Numbered from the stretch's first letter, positions 39,966-50,421 are shown. The stretch is 64,000 bases of DNA from Alteromonas marina (GCF_000808575.1 NZ_JWLW01000005.1:1-64000); one strand, 5' to 3'. Made by a program: numbers and translations. The notes: generated by a model not told the origin, from the letters alone.

Positions 39966-40525
39966 AACAGCAAGGCTTAGTTATGGTGTTTGCATTGCTT
40001 GTTTTACTGTCGATAACGGTTTTAGGCGTCAGTGCGGTAACAAGTAGTTTGTCCCAATCGAAAATGGCCGTGTCTATGCAGCAAAGCGGTTTAGCATTTG
40101 ACGCCGCTGAGTCGGCAATTGCAGGCGTATTCTTCGAGTCAGAAGATGAGTCCTTGCTGACTGATCCGGCAAAAACTGACCCCCTCTCTGAAGCCAGACA
40201 AGGCAATATATTTGACCCTGACGTGGATACTATGAGCTGTTTCGACGATGACCAGTGGACTGATAGGTTCATGACAGAAGGGGGGTTAGTGGTGGGAAAC
40301 AGGCATATTACGGATGGCACTTACCAAAGTGCGGCTTCTTCAAAAAGCTGGTCGCGGACGGCGTTTATTCGTGAACAAGCTTGCCGGGGTTCAAGCAACG
40401 TGATTGGTGGAAGTAATATTAACTGCCACGTATTTATTATTAGAGGCTGCGGAAAAGTTTCGGGTAAGTCCACAGTGGTTGCTAACAGCTTGGCTGCATC
40501 TGTTTTTGGCCCGGCTTCACAATAG
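39962..40525 (+). CDS. pilX: Type IV pilus assembly protein PilX
   Basis: 187 residues. Very short leader MKQQG, then LVMVFALLVLLSITVLGVSAV, lacking Glu at +5 as is usual for PilX/GspK-like tip subunits. The helix continues into AVSMQQSGLAFDAAESAIAG, the typical PilX N-terminal pattern. Three Cys in the last 60 residues probably pair. The last codons end five bases before pilY1. Confidence 0.85.
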   Translation: MKQQGLVMVFALLVLLSITVLGVSAVTSSLSQSKMAVSMQQSGLAFDAAESAIAGVFFESEDESLLTDPAKTDPLSEARQGNIFDPDVDTMSCFDDDQWTDRFMTEGGLVVGNRHITDGTYQSAASSKSWSRTAFIREQACRGSSNVIGGSNINCHVFIIRGCGKVSGKSTVVANSLAASVFGPASQ

Positions 40526-40530
40526 GTATT

Positions 40531-43500
40531 ATGATGAAAAAAATAACACATTACCTTGCTTCTATTACGTTGTTTAGCTGTATTGGCTTTTCTGCCTTTG
40601 GCGATGATCTCGATATCTATCTAGGGAATGCTAGCAATGCGGTTACTTATAACCCCAATGTGCTCTTCATTATGGACTCATCGGGTAGTATGGGATCTTA
40701 TGATAACACCAGCCAGACCAGAATGCTCCGGGTGCAAAATGCGCTAAAAGACGCGCTGCGCTCTGCCACAAACATTAATGCCGGACTGATGCGCTTCTCT
40801 GATTATGGCGGGCCAATCCTTTATCCGATCCGTAATATTGACGAGGCGGTGCGTCCTGAAATTATTATTTCAACTAACGACGATAACCATGATGCCCATG
40901 AAATAAATGGTAGTGTGACTACTGACAGCAACGATCTGATATTAAGTAGTGGCACACAAACCGTAACTTCTGGTTTACGCTTTACTGATTTAAACATACC
41001 GCAAGGGGCCACTATTTTAAGTGCTAATATCCGCCTCACCTCTGAGAGGTTTAATGTTGCAGGAACTTCTCTTGTCATTTCAGCTGAAGCATCTGCTTCC
41101 AGTACCGCGTTTTCTTCTACCAGCAATAATCTAAGCGAAAGAGCCAAGACAGCCGCCAATGTCGAATGGTCGACTGATAACAGCTTTCCCGCCTCTGGAG
41201 AGGTTATTACCACGCCAGATATTAGTGCAGTAATACAAGAAGTTGTGGATTTGTCTGCGTGGTGTGGCGGAAAAAACTTAAATATTCTGATCGAAGGATC
41301 AAGTACTGATGCCGCTAGTGGTCGAGAGGCAAGGGCGAGTGATGTGGGGCAAAGCGGCGCGCCTCAATTAGTCGTATCATATGACGATTCTACGGCGACG
41401 GGGTGCGTGCAAGGCGAGGGTATTTACCAGGTTGGTAACGCTAAAGATAACTCTGAAGAGGATTATAATGGCTACCCTAACACCGGTGGCGAGCTTACTT
41501 TTAGTTCTTATTACAATGACTACATCGGCGTGCGCTTTAGAAATGTCAATATTCCACAGGGCGCAGAGGTTACAGAAGCATATTTAGAGTTTACGGCATA
41601 CAGTACTAGAACTTATGGAAATGCGAGTATGCGAATTCGAGGTGTGGCCGATGATGATGCATCCGATTTTCATCCCAATAGGCGCTACCGCTTACGGAAT
41701 CTTCCAAAGACCTCTGGCATTACGTGGTCAATGCCCAACTTCTACAACAATAACGATTATCGAACGCCCGATATAAGCAGTATTGTTAAGCAAATCGTTG
41801 ACCGTTCTGGTTGGCAGTCAGGCAATGATATGGCTTTTGTAATGGACGATTTCGTGTCGTATAGAGGAGCGCATACCTACAATTCGCCATCTAAAGCGCC
41901 AAGACTAGTTGTTAAGTTTAATGGCGCCGCTACGCCTGGCGCTACAGCCTCGGTACGCGAACACTTAGTCAGTAAGATTGATGAGTTGAGCGCGAACGGA
42001 TTTACACCAATCGTAGATACGCTTTTAGAAGCAACAAATTACTATGGCGGACGAAATGTCGATTATGGTCGAAAGCGTGGAGAAAGCGATGTAAATTCAT
42101 CAGTAAGACGGAGTACGCGGGTAAGTCATCGAAGCTCCTACATTGGTGCAGATTCCATTTTACCGTCTGGATGCACAGAAGATAATTTATCCGACAGTGA
42201 TTGCGTGACCGAACAAATTCCTACGCCAGCGACTTATATATCCCCTGTTTCTGACTTACAGTGCCAAACCAACAATCACATAGTACTGCTGTCTGACGGT
42301 GAAGCGAATAACAATCATAGTGTGTCTAAAATCCAGACGTTGTTGGGTAAAAGCTGTACCGGTAGTGGCGGTGAAAAGTGCGGCCTTGATTTGGTTAAAA
42401 ACATCAGCGACACCTCTACATCGGTTATTGGGCCAAGAGTTATAACGCACACGATAGGTTTCGCAGCGAATAATACCGCTAATAACTTCCTTAACCAACT
42501 TGCGCTGCAAAGTGGCGGAGGTTTCTACCAAGCAGACAACAGCACTGATTTGCTTGAAGCGTTCAACACTATTCTACGTTCTGTGAAAGACGTGAACGCA
42601 ACATTTGTTTCTCCTGGTGTTGCGGTGAACCAACTGAACCGCCTCACCCACAGAGATGAGCTGTATTTCGCACTATTTAAGCCCAGCGAAGGCGCAATTT
42701 GGCCGGGTAATTTGAAACGCTACAGATTGAGCGGAGACGAAATTCTGGATAAGAACAGCCACAGTGCGGTAGATAGCGAAACGGGGTTCTTCGCCGAAAA
42801 TTCACATAGCTACTGGTCAACACTTGCCGACGGTAGCGAGGTGAGTGAAGGTGGTGCAGCTAGTCGTTTGGGAATAAATCGTAACATTTATGTGTTTGAT
42901 AGTGTGGGCGCTATCGTGGATGAGGACAATGCGCTTCATGAGGACAACTCTTCTATTACAACCGCAGATCTCGCCATTCAAAGTGAAGCCGACGCGAATG
43001 AGTTGAGAGATGCGATATTAAAGTGGGCGCGCGGTGTCGATGTTAAAGACAGCAATGGCAATGGCAGTACAAGCGACTATAGAACGCAAATGGGTGACCC
43101 TATTCATTCACAGCCAATTATTGTGAATTACGGCACTAACGATTCGGCCATTTTCGTTGCAACTAACCAAGGAATGCTTCACTCGTTTGACACTGCTACC
43201 GGCGAAGAAAACTTTGCCATTATGCCAAAAGAACTGCTGCAAAACTTGCATCACTTCTATAAAGATACTCCATCGTTAGACCATGAATATGGAATAGATG
43301 GTGATATGGTTCTTCGAACTGTTGAAGACAAGAAGTATCTTTATGTAGGCATGCGTAGAGGCGGCCGTAACTATTATGTCTTTGACGTTACAGCGAAAGA
43401 CTCACCTAAGCTAAAATTCAAACTGAGTGGCGGAGACGGAGCCCTCACTAAGCTTGGTCAAACATGGTCAAAACCAACCATAACCAAAGTAAATATGGGG

Positions 43501-44601
43501 GGCGTGGTAAAAAATGTGATGATTGTTGGGGGCGGTTATGACGATGCTCAAGATGACCGCTCGTTAAGAGCTAACGATGTAGTTGGCAACGCCGTCTACA
43601 TGTTTGATGCTGATACCGGAAGTCTGCTCTGGCATGCCAGTAACGAGAATTCTGACCTTGATTTAGCTAACATGACTTACAGCATTCCTGGGCGTATTTC
43701 TGTCATCGACAGGGATAATGACGGGGAAGCCGATCATATGTATATCGCTGATACAGGCGGCCAGCTGTTTCGCCTAGACATCTATAACGGTGAGTCTGGC
43801 GCTAACTTTATTAAAGGCGCACGCATTGCTGACTTCGGTGGCGATACCGAAGAAACCAATCGCCGTTTTTACTATGGTCCGGATGTAACGGAAATCGCGT
43901 TAGGTGATGAATTGTATTATGCCGTCGCGCTGGGGAGCGGATGGCGCGCATCTCCACTTGATACAATAGTAGAAGACAACTTCTATATGCTAAAAGATAG
44001 CGGCGTTTTTAAACGCGATGAAAACGGCAGATATACTTACATGGAAACGGTCACCGAAAGTAAAATGTATAATGCAACTAGCCATGCATTAAACAGTAGC
44101 GATGAAAATGAACGTGCATTAGCAGCCGCAGCTTTTGCCAATAAAGACGGGTGGTATTTGAACTTAACAACGAATGGCGAGAAAGTACTGTCTTCTCCCC
44201 TTATTATTGACTACAAAGTGTTTTTTACTACTTATGTTCCGGCTGTAAGTAGCACAAGCGCCTGTGCACCGCCTACTGGAAGTAGTCGCGCCTACTTGGT
44301 TAGTATGTTCAACGGCAATGCTGTCACAGATGTGAACAATGACGGTGAGGTAAATGGCGATGATCGCGTTGCTGACCTGAAGCAAACCGGTATTGCACCT
44401 GAAACCAAAATACTCATCGAAGATATTGTTAGCCCGGTTGTCTGCCTAGGCACCGAGTGCGTGTCTGCAGTAATCGAGGTTGATGAAGACGGTAACGACG
44501 AAGACTGTGCCAGCGCATTTGAATGTTTAGCTGAAAACATCTACGGACGGTTTGAACGTATTCAGCGCGGTAGCTGGCATTCGGAAACAGAAAGGGAATA
44601 A
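40531..44601 (+). CDS. pilY1: PilY1, pilus tip adhesin/biogenesis factor, with extra inserted domains
   Basis: 1356 residues, longer than the ~1160 of P. aeruginosa PilY1. A signal peptide (to about residue 24) leads into a von Willebrand A domain: MIDAS DSSGSMGS at 49-56, later FTPIVDTLLEA (~491) and VLLSDGEAN (~584). Between these are two related beta-rich domains of ~130 residues (about 150-288 and 335-468), each with an IPQGA strand, a TPDIS segment and a closing PxLVV strand. The C-terminal part (about 700-1290) is the PilY1 beta-propeller, with calcium loops DRDNDGEAD (~1060) and DVNNDGEVNGDD (~1268). Cotranscribed with pilX and pilE. Confidence 0.92.
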   Translation: MMKKITHYLASITLFSCIGFSAFGDDLDIYLGNASNAVTYNPNVLFIMDSSGSMGSYDNTSQTRMLRVQNALKDALRSATNINAGLMRFSDYGGPILYPIRNIDEAVRPEIIISTNDDNHDAHEINGSVTTDSNDLILSSGTQTVTSGLRFTDLNIPQGATILSANIRLTSERFNVAGTSLVISAEASASSTAFSSTSNNLSERAKTAANVEWSTDNSFPASGEVITTPDISAVIQEVVDLSAWCGGKNLNILIEGSSTDAASGREARASDVGQSGAPQLVVSYDDSTATGCVQGEGIYQVGNAKDNSEEDYNGYPNTGGELTFSSYYNDYIGVRFRNVNIPQGAEVTEAYLEFTAYSTRTYGNASMRIRGVADDDASDFHPNRRYRLRNLPKTSGITWSMPNFYNNNDYRTPDISSIVKQIVDRSGWQSGNDMAFVMDDFVSYRGAHTYNSPSKAPRLVVKFNGAATPGATASVREHLVSKIDELSANGFTPIVDTLLEATNYYGGRNVDYGRKRGESDVNSSVRRSTRVSHRSSYIGADSILPSGCTEDNLSDSDCVTEQIPTPATYISPVSDLQCQTNNHIVLLSDGEANNNHSVSKIQTLLGKSCTGSGGEKCGLDLVKNISDTSTSVIGPRVITHTIGFAANNTANNFLNQLALQSGGGFYQADNSTDLLEAFNTILRSVKDVNATFVSPGVAVNQLNRLTHRDELYFALFKPSEGAIWPGNLKRYRLSGDEILDKNSHSAVDSETGFFAENSHSYWSTLADGSEVSEGGAASRLGINRNIYVFDSVGAIVDEDNALHEDNSSITTADLAIQSEADANELRDAILKWARGVDVKDSNGNGSTSDYRTQMGDPIHSQPIIVNYGTNDSAIFVATNQGMLHSFDTATGEENFAIMPKELLQNLHHFYKDTPSLDHEYGIDGDMVLRTVEDKKYLYVGMRRGGRNYYVFDVTAKDSPKLKFKLSGGDGALTKLGQTWSKPTITKVNMGGVVKNVMIVGGGYDDAQDDRSLRANDVVGNAVYMFDADTGSLLWHASNENSDLDLANMTYSIPGRISVIDRDNDGEADHMYIADTGGQLFRLDIYNGESGANFIKGARIADFGGDTEETNRRFYYGPDVTEIALGDELYYAVALGSGWRASPLDTIVEDNFYMLKDSGVFKRDENGRYTYMETVTESKMYNATSHALNSSDENERALAAAAFANKDGWYLNLTTNGEKVLSSPLIIDYKVFFTTYVPAVSSTSACAPPTGSSRAYLVSMFNGNAVTDVNNDGEVNGDDRVADLKQTGIAPETKILIEDIVSPVVCLGTECVSAVIEVDEDGNDEDCASAFECLAENIYGRFERIQRGSWHSETERE

Positions 44602-44603
44602 TC

Positions 44604-45068
44604 ATGAAGTTCAAAAAACAGTCGCGCGGATTTTCACTTATTGAATTGATGATAGTGGTGGCTATTGTCGGCATAATCGCTGCCATTGCCTATCCGTCGT
44701 ATCAGGGGGTGATCGCTGACGGATATCGTGGTACGGGTCAGGCCGACCTATTAGGCTTAGCGTCTGCGATGGAGCGGCATCACAGTGGTTCTTTTAGTTA
44801 CAAAGGCGCAGGAGCTAGTGGGAGTGACACGGGGGCCCCTTCAATTTTCGCAACGCATTCGCCTTCCTCCGAGCCGGCGGCAAGCCGTAGGTATAATTTA
44901 ACTATCCAATCTGCAAGCGCAACTGATTTTGAGTTAAGAGCAACCCCTGTCTCGGGCTCGGGTCAAGCTTCAGATGGTACCCTTTACTATTTTAGCGATG
45001 GTAGAAAAGGGTGGGACAAAAACAATAATGGCTCCCTTGAAGCTAGTGAATATTGCTGGTCTTGCTAA
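44604..45068 (+). CDS. pilE: Type IV pilin PilE with an EF-hand-like loop
   Basis: 154 residues. Leader MKFKKQSRG, then FSLIELMIVVAIVGIIAAIAYPSYQ, a textbook pilin helix with Glu at +5. The C-terminus carries DKNNNGSLEASE (138-149), matching a 12-residue EF-hand calcium loop, next to YCWSC. Last gene of the pilVWXY1E operon, two bases after pilY1. In relatives PilE-type proteins are minor pilins linking the tip to the fibre; the small size also allows a major-subunit role, but the operon context argues for minor. Confidence 0.88.
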   Translation: MKFKKQSRGFSLIELMIVVAIVGIIAAIAYPSYQGVIADGYRGTGQADLLGLASAMERHHSGSFSYKGAGASGSDTGAPSIFATHSPSSEPAASRRYNLTIQSASATDFELRATPVSGSGQASDGTLYYFSDGRKGWDKNNNGSLEASEYCWSC

Positions 45069-45116
45069 AGCTTAACTGATGCACCACATTATTACACCTT
45101 AGCAAATCATAATGGG

Positions 45117-45458
45117 CTAGGGTGTGATTGTCGGAATACCAAACACTGCAATATCCTCCCAGCGTTGATCTACATCATCTTGCGTGTGGGCCAATCTCGC
45201 AGTATTTAACTGTTGTGTCTGTTCGACTTGTGACTTTAATGTTGCCAGCCAAAGCCCCCGCGTTTTAATTTCGCTAGTAAGTAGATAAGCACTGGAGCTC
45301 ATAAAAATAAAAAGCACTATGAGTATTTCTATTAATACTCCGCCGTTGCATGCATTGCATGGGGGAGAAAATAAGCTATCACTTCCAGGTGCAGCCAAGG
45401 GTTTAGCTGACAATACGCTTATGAATTCTTTTTGATTTGGTTTTTTAATCGATATCAT
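45117..45458 (-). CDS. PpdC/PilV-like small minor pseudopilin
   Basis: 113 residues. A long leader (~39 residues, with a CNACNG segment) precedes GVLIEILIVLFIFMSSSAYLL; cleavage between the two Gly puts Glu at +5. Only ~55 residues follow the helix, so it is a minimal pilin. Size and position as fourth gene recall E. coli ppdC (107 residues). Overlaps the preceding gene by 14 bases. The start could be internal, since the leader is unusually long. Confidence 0.65.
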   Translation of the reverse strand: MISIKKPNQKEFISVLSAKPLAAPGSDSLFSPPCNACNGGVLIEILIVLFIFMSSSAYLLTSEIKTRGLWLATLKSQVEQTQQLNTARLAHTQDDVDQRWEDIAVFGIPTITP

Positions 45459-46377
45459 ACCAAGTTCCCGGAACAGGGATTATTTTCCCCATCTCAGTGC
45501 CAGCCTGTAGATTTCTAAGAACTTGCGCTGAGGGCGTCAACAGGCCACTAATCTGCATTTGCAACTGAACATTAGACACGAATGCCCCTTCAATGGAGCT
45601 TGAAGGGGCGAGGTGAAGTTTATGGGTAGCTGCAGTTGTCGAAAGCATGACGATTAGCCCAAAGAAATGCGTATTCGCACTTATAGTAAGATCGCCATTT
45701 ACCACGATTAGCAGGGTAGGCGCGGAACTCGATGTATGTGATAGGTCACTATAAGTTAACGCGCAATCTCCATTTATCCAATAGACGGTGGCATCCACCA
45801 AGTTCTGGCAATGAGAAGCTGTCACGCTATTTGGAAAAAATGCTGAAGTTAGCTCGGCCATATTGCGATTGAATAACCAATGAGTCAGTTGGTTATCCCA
45901 TGAAAATAGCTGAGCTGCGGTTGGCAGTCTTAGAAGAGCAGGGTAACGAAGGAAATTAGCTTTATACTTAATGCTTTCTGTACTGTGAGAAACGCTTACT
46001 TCGTAGTGGGTTAGCAGCTGCTGTTCATCACCCTTTAGGCTTTGTTCGTGTACTGTAGTTGATAAATTAGGCTTGTTTGTAGTGCTTAGTACCGTTGAAA
46101 TGCTTTTTGTCCTAAGCGCCATCGCTACACGCTTAAGTTGTTTCTTTAATATCGCGCGAGAGCTTGCGCTATCTTGTCTAATTTTCTGTATGGCATAGTA
46201 CTGTTGAACGTTTTGCGATGTAGTTATGGTAGAAAACGTTACTACACTTAGAAGTATGGCGACAATTGCGAGGACCGCCATACCTTGTTGTTTCCCCGTT
46301 GAAAAGTAAGGCTTGCACATCAAGCCTTTTCTGTACGTGGTGATATTCTTCCTTTCTACTAATGCTTTATCTCTCAT
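45445..46377 (-). CDS. PilX/YgdB-like pseudopilin
   Basis: 310 residues from ATG 46377, preceded by a strong GAGGTGG; ATG 46320 with AAAAGG would give a more usual 13-residue leader. The helix after QQG is MAVLAIVAILLSVVTFSTITT and lacks Glu at +5, as in PilX, YgdB and GspK. A ~240-residue C-terminal domain follows that I do not recognise; it is much larger than YgdB (135). Third gene of the minus-strand pilin operon, overlapping both neighbours. Likely a tip subunit. Confidence 0.65.
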   Translation of the reverse strand: MRDKALVERKNITTYRKGLMCKPYFSTGKQQGMAVLAIVAILLSVVTFSTITTSQNVQQYYAIQKIRQDSASSRAILKKQLKRVAMALRTKSISTVLSTTNKPNLSTTVHEQSLKGDEQQLLTHYEVSVSHSTESIKYKANFLRYPALLRLPTAAQLFSWDNQLTHWLFNRNMAELTSAFFPNSVTASHCQNLVDATVYWINGDCALTYSDLSHTSSSAPTLLIVVNGDLTISANTHFFGLIVMLSTTAATHKLHLAPSSSIEGAFVSNVQLQMQISGLLTPSAQVLRNLQAGTEMGKIIPVPGTWYDID

Positions 46378-47011
46378 TAACCACCTCAACCACGAATGTT
46401 TTGTTTGCTGCTATGTTTGGGTTCATCAAACTCTGTATGCTTATATTAATTTCATAAGCCGCGCCCCAACTGCTTTTGTGCAATACATTTGCAGCGAATT
46501 GAGTCACTTCGATAGTCTTCGGGTCGGTCAAATCAAACCATCCCCCTTGCGCACAGGTTTTACCTCCCACTCTGTATTCAATTGACTTATCGTGCAGTCG
46601 ATACCCAAACATTTCGTCCTGCGCGGCGGAAATAGCGCCGCTGCGATTTTTGTCATAGGAAAACGTAATGCAGCTATTTGGCGCTTCACCAGCGCGGTGA
46701 TCAAGAGTCACGTTTGGTAGTGAACGACTGGTACTTGCAAGAGTTAAAAACGGCGTAAGTAAAGTGTTATTTTCAATAAATCCAGCCCTGCTTAGATGCC
46801 GTGAAATAGTATCCTGTAGTGCTCGCGCGTCTTCTTCTATAGAAGTGGCGTGCTGAAGCGACGATAAGCTCACGTTGGACTGAACACTGTATGTCGTTAT
46901 CGCTGTTATTATTATGCCTGACAGAGCGCAAGCCACCATAACCTCTGTAATACTATGGCCGCGACTTTTATTTATATTTGAGCGGTTTAACATCTTTGAG
47001 AAAATTAGCAT
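46367..47011 (-). CDS. PpdB/PilW-like minor pseudopilin
   Basis: 214 residues. Leader ending NKSRG, then HSITEVMVACALSGIIITAI with Glu at +5. The middle holds SYDKNRSGAIS...FGYRL, the pattern seen in PilW/PpdB proteins, containing a partial EF-hand loop (D120-Q131). Overlaps the upstream gene by 7 bases. Second gene of the operon that resembles ppdA-ppdB-ygdB-ppdC. Confidence 0.72.
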   Translation of the reverse strand: MLIFSKMLNRSNINKSRGHSITEVMVACALSGIIITAITTYSVQSNVSLSSLQHATSIEEDARALQDTISRHLSRAGFIENNTLLTPFLTLASTSRSLPNVTLDHRAGEAPNSCITFSYDKNRSGAISAAQDEMFGYRLHDKSIEYRVGGKTCAQGGWFDLTDPKTIEVTQFAANVLHKSSWGAAYEINISIQSLMNPNIAANKTFVVEVVNER

Positions 47012-47559
47012 GGCGGAATGCCTGTTATGTGCTGCTCACTACATAACTTCACGCGCCCCAGGGGACTAACGGTTACTTTAGCTGCAAAATGGTTACTGGA
47101 TAGCTTAAATGTAGTGGCGCTGCCGAAATTAAGTGTACCGTGTCGATTGAAAGCTATGGTTTTGTCTTTTGCATTCAGTGTTGTTAGCTTTGAATTCCAT
47201 TTGGTGGGAAGCTCCCAATACGCGGCATCATTTTGCGCGCAGAGCCGGTATGTTGAACAAGTACAGTTTTCATCGTCACTGATTATTACGCAACTCGCAT
47301 TTTCAAATTTTGTGATTAGGTAAAAAGGCTTTTTACTGGTAAGTGCATAGATACGCGCTTGCTTGGCAGAGCTAGCTAATTGCGACCCGAAATGTTTGAA
47401 ATCATTGCGTTCAAGCCACGCTTGAAATGAAGGAACCGTGCTTACCGACAATATACTTGTAATACATAAGGCGATAAGTAATTCGGTAAGCGACATGCCT
47501 ATTGCGCGCCTGTCCCCACTATTTTCTCTTTTTATATTTTTTCTGTCAGAAAAAGCCAT
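47005..47559 (-). CDS. PpdA/FimT/GspH-like minor pseudopilin
   Basis: 184 residues. Leader ending RRAIG, then MSLTELLIALCITSILSVSTV with Glu at +5. After the helix, SSAKQARIYALTSKKPFYL is typical of the FimT/GspH family, as is the C-terminal GRVKLC-type end with a Cys pair. First gene of the four-gene minus-strand operon; the 78-base gap to the divergent pilin gene should contain both promoters. Confidence 0.78.
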   Translation of the reverse strand: MAFSDRKNIKRENSGDRRAIGMSLTELLIALCITSILSVSTVPSFQAWLERNDFKHFGSQLASSAKQARIYALTSKKPFYLITKFENASCVIISDDENCTCSTYRLCAQNDAAYWELPTKWNSKLTTLNAKDKTIAFNRHGTLNFGSATTFKLSSNHFAAKVTVSPLGRVKLCSEQHITGIPPC

Positions 47560-47637
47560 GCGCGAGTCCAGTAATAGTGCTAGCGATAAATTGATAGGCT
47601 TAATGTACTGAAAAACTTACTGAGAGAAAGCTGTACT

Positions 47638-48030
47638 ATGGAAGGGAATGGCATTGGGTTAGACAGGCAAAATTTTAGGGCTGGATTTACACTAGTTGAG
47701 GCACTAGCTGTGCTGGCGATTGTCAGTGTATTGAGTTTGGCAACGACTAGAGCGATTATTTCAACTTGGCAATTAAGTCAAGTAAATCAAGTTAAAGCGT
47801 ACTTGTTATCAGTACAGTCGATGCAGTCGAGAAGTTGGTTAGAAACTGGCGTTTACCTACCGTTAACCGCACTCCCTCAAGCCAATATAGACAAGGTCAG
47901 CATTGCGCAAACAATGAGTCAAAACGGTGAGTATGAAGTGGCAGCTACGCTCTTATTTAAGAAGCAGGGTGAAAATTGTAGGACTATAAAAATCAGTGAA
48001 ACGTCGTTGGCTCCAAGAGAATGCTGGTAA
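47638..48030 (+). CDS. Solitary type IV pilin-like protein
   Basis: 130 residues. Leader MEGNGIGLDRQNFRAG, then FTLVEALAVLAIVSVLSLATT with Glu at +5. The C-terminus CRTIKISETSLAPRECW shows the Cys...CW disulfide loop of PilE-type major and minor pilins. No partner gene on the same strand; divergent from the FimT-like gene. Its role is unknown: a minor pilin or a subunit for the facing operon. Confidence 0.72.
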   Translation: MEGNGIGLDRQNFRAGFTLVEALAVLAIVSVLSLATTRAIISTWQLSQVNQVKAYLLSVQSMQSRSWLETGVYLPLTALPQANIDKVSIAQTMSQNGEYEVAATLLFKKQGENCRTIKISETSLAPRECW

Positions 48031-48103
48031 CCTCGTAATAGGTATGGTCTATCTTCTGCACATACAAGTCACGACTGGAAATTGTGAGGATTTACTGCGA
48101 CTA

Positions 48104-48685
48104 TTAACTACAAGACAACGCAGTGCCATCTAAGTCTTCTTTTTTACCATCGCCGTCACTGTCTACAGCTACTGAAATTCTTCCATACAAAGAAAGTAAA
48201 AGAGCAGACGCATAGTCGTCATCATTATCCTTTGGGCACAACGTAATTGTTGCTGCCGTACTGATTGCACCTTGCTCATCAAAAGCTAAGCTCCCTGTTA
48301 CACCGTAGATAGCGTTTGCGGAGTTAAGCGGATCGCTGGCTGTAATAAGCGCCTCGTTATTGTCACGACTACCATTTCCGTTTGTATCTACAAATACCAT
48401 TTTCGCTTTTTTCCAACTGCTGGTGCAGGCCTCGTAATTTTCTGTTGGGCATAAAACAACACTGGCTTGTTCGTCTACTGCGGTAAACCTGGCTCGCTGC
48501 ACCACGGCACTTAAATTATTAATATCTGAAGTAATTCTATTTTTGATAAGAACGCTTTGTATACTTGGCGCGACAGTAGTAAGAATAATCGTCAACACAG
48601 CAACGGCGACAAGCATCTCCAGCAGCGTAAGGCCTCTTTGATTAATAAAGGCTTGTGAATGTTGTTTTAATTTTGTTCTTATCAT
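48104..48685 (-). CDS. GspH/FimT-like minor pilin
   Basis: 193 residues from ATG 48685 (a TTG seven codons upstream is possible). Leader MIRTKLKQHSQAFINQRG, then LTLLEMLVAVAVLTIIL with Glu at +5, and the FimT/FimU hallmark NLSAVVQRARFTAVDEQ. Two EF-hand-like loops are at D100-E111 and D175-D186, and two Cys pairs are likely. It could be the FimU/FimT partner missing from the pilVWXY1E operon, although it lies 3 kb from it. Own transcription unit. Confidence 0.82.
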   Translation of the reverse strand: MIRTKLKQHSQAFINQRGLTLLEMLVAVAVLTIILTTVAPSIQSVLIKNRITSDINNLSAVVQRARFTAVDEQASVVLCPTENYEACTSSWKKAKMVFVDTNGNGSRDNNEALITASDPLNSANAIYGVTGSLAFDEQGAISTAATITLCPKDNDDDYASALLLSLYGRISVAVDSDGDGKKEDLDGTALSCS

Positions 48686-49141
48686 TGTGAGGTTGCTACT
48701 TTCCAAACTTTACTAAATCTTAGCTTATAAATTGCGCCGAACAAACGGCAGGTAAAGCTAATGCTCGTTGAGTGTCTAAGCCACTAGTACTGACCTTGAG
48801 CTAAAAACATCGCCACTTTAAATCTACTTTTTTATTCTATCTTTGATGTAATGAAACTACGCGATAAATATGCATTACTCGCCTATATTTTAGGGTAAAC
48901 TAAACTCCGACAATAAAGGTATGTTTTACCGTGATATCGCATCGTTGACCATACGCCTTACGGTTAACTATCTCACACGGCTTATGCTTACGCTTTAAAA
49001 TAATTACATCAAGAAAAGCTGTGCTTACCATTGCGAATAAGTACAGGGTTATTCAAATGATACGGGGATACCACTAACATCTAACGTGATATTGTCGTAG
49101 AATCGGGTTCCAGGACGCCTCAAAAATACGTGGATATTATA
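48686..49141. other. Intergenic region upstream of nadE
   Basis: No gene, strong hairpin or confident promoter recognised in these ~450 bases, which must carry the promoters of the divergent fimT-like and nadE genes. Confidence 0.4.
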
Positions 49142-50319
<1,178 letters not shown>

Positions 50320-50421
50320 CGTGTATTATACCATTCCTGCATTCCCATGCCTTGCTAGGAAGCTTGCCAGCGCCTTCCGAGTGGGCAATTATCTATGCAA
50401 AATGGTATTGCTTAACAAATG

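Noticed and set aside
48853-48900. Tiny ORF of 15 codons upstream of nadE that might be a leader peptide
   Set aside because: No ribosome site, no codon bias of a leader peptide and no attenuator hairpins after it.
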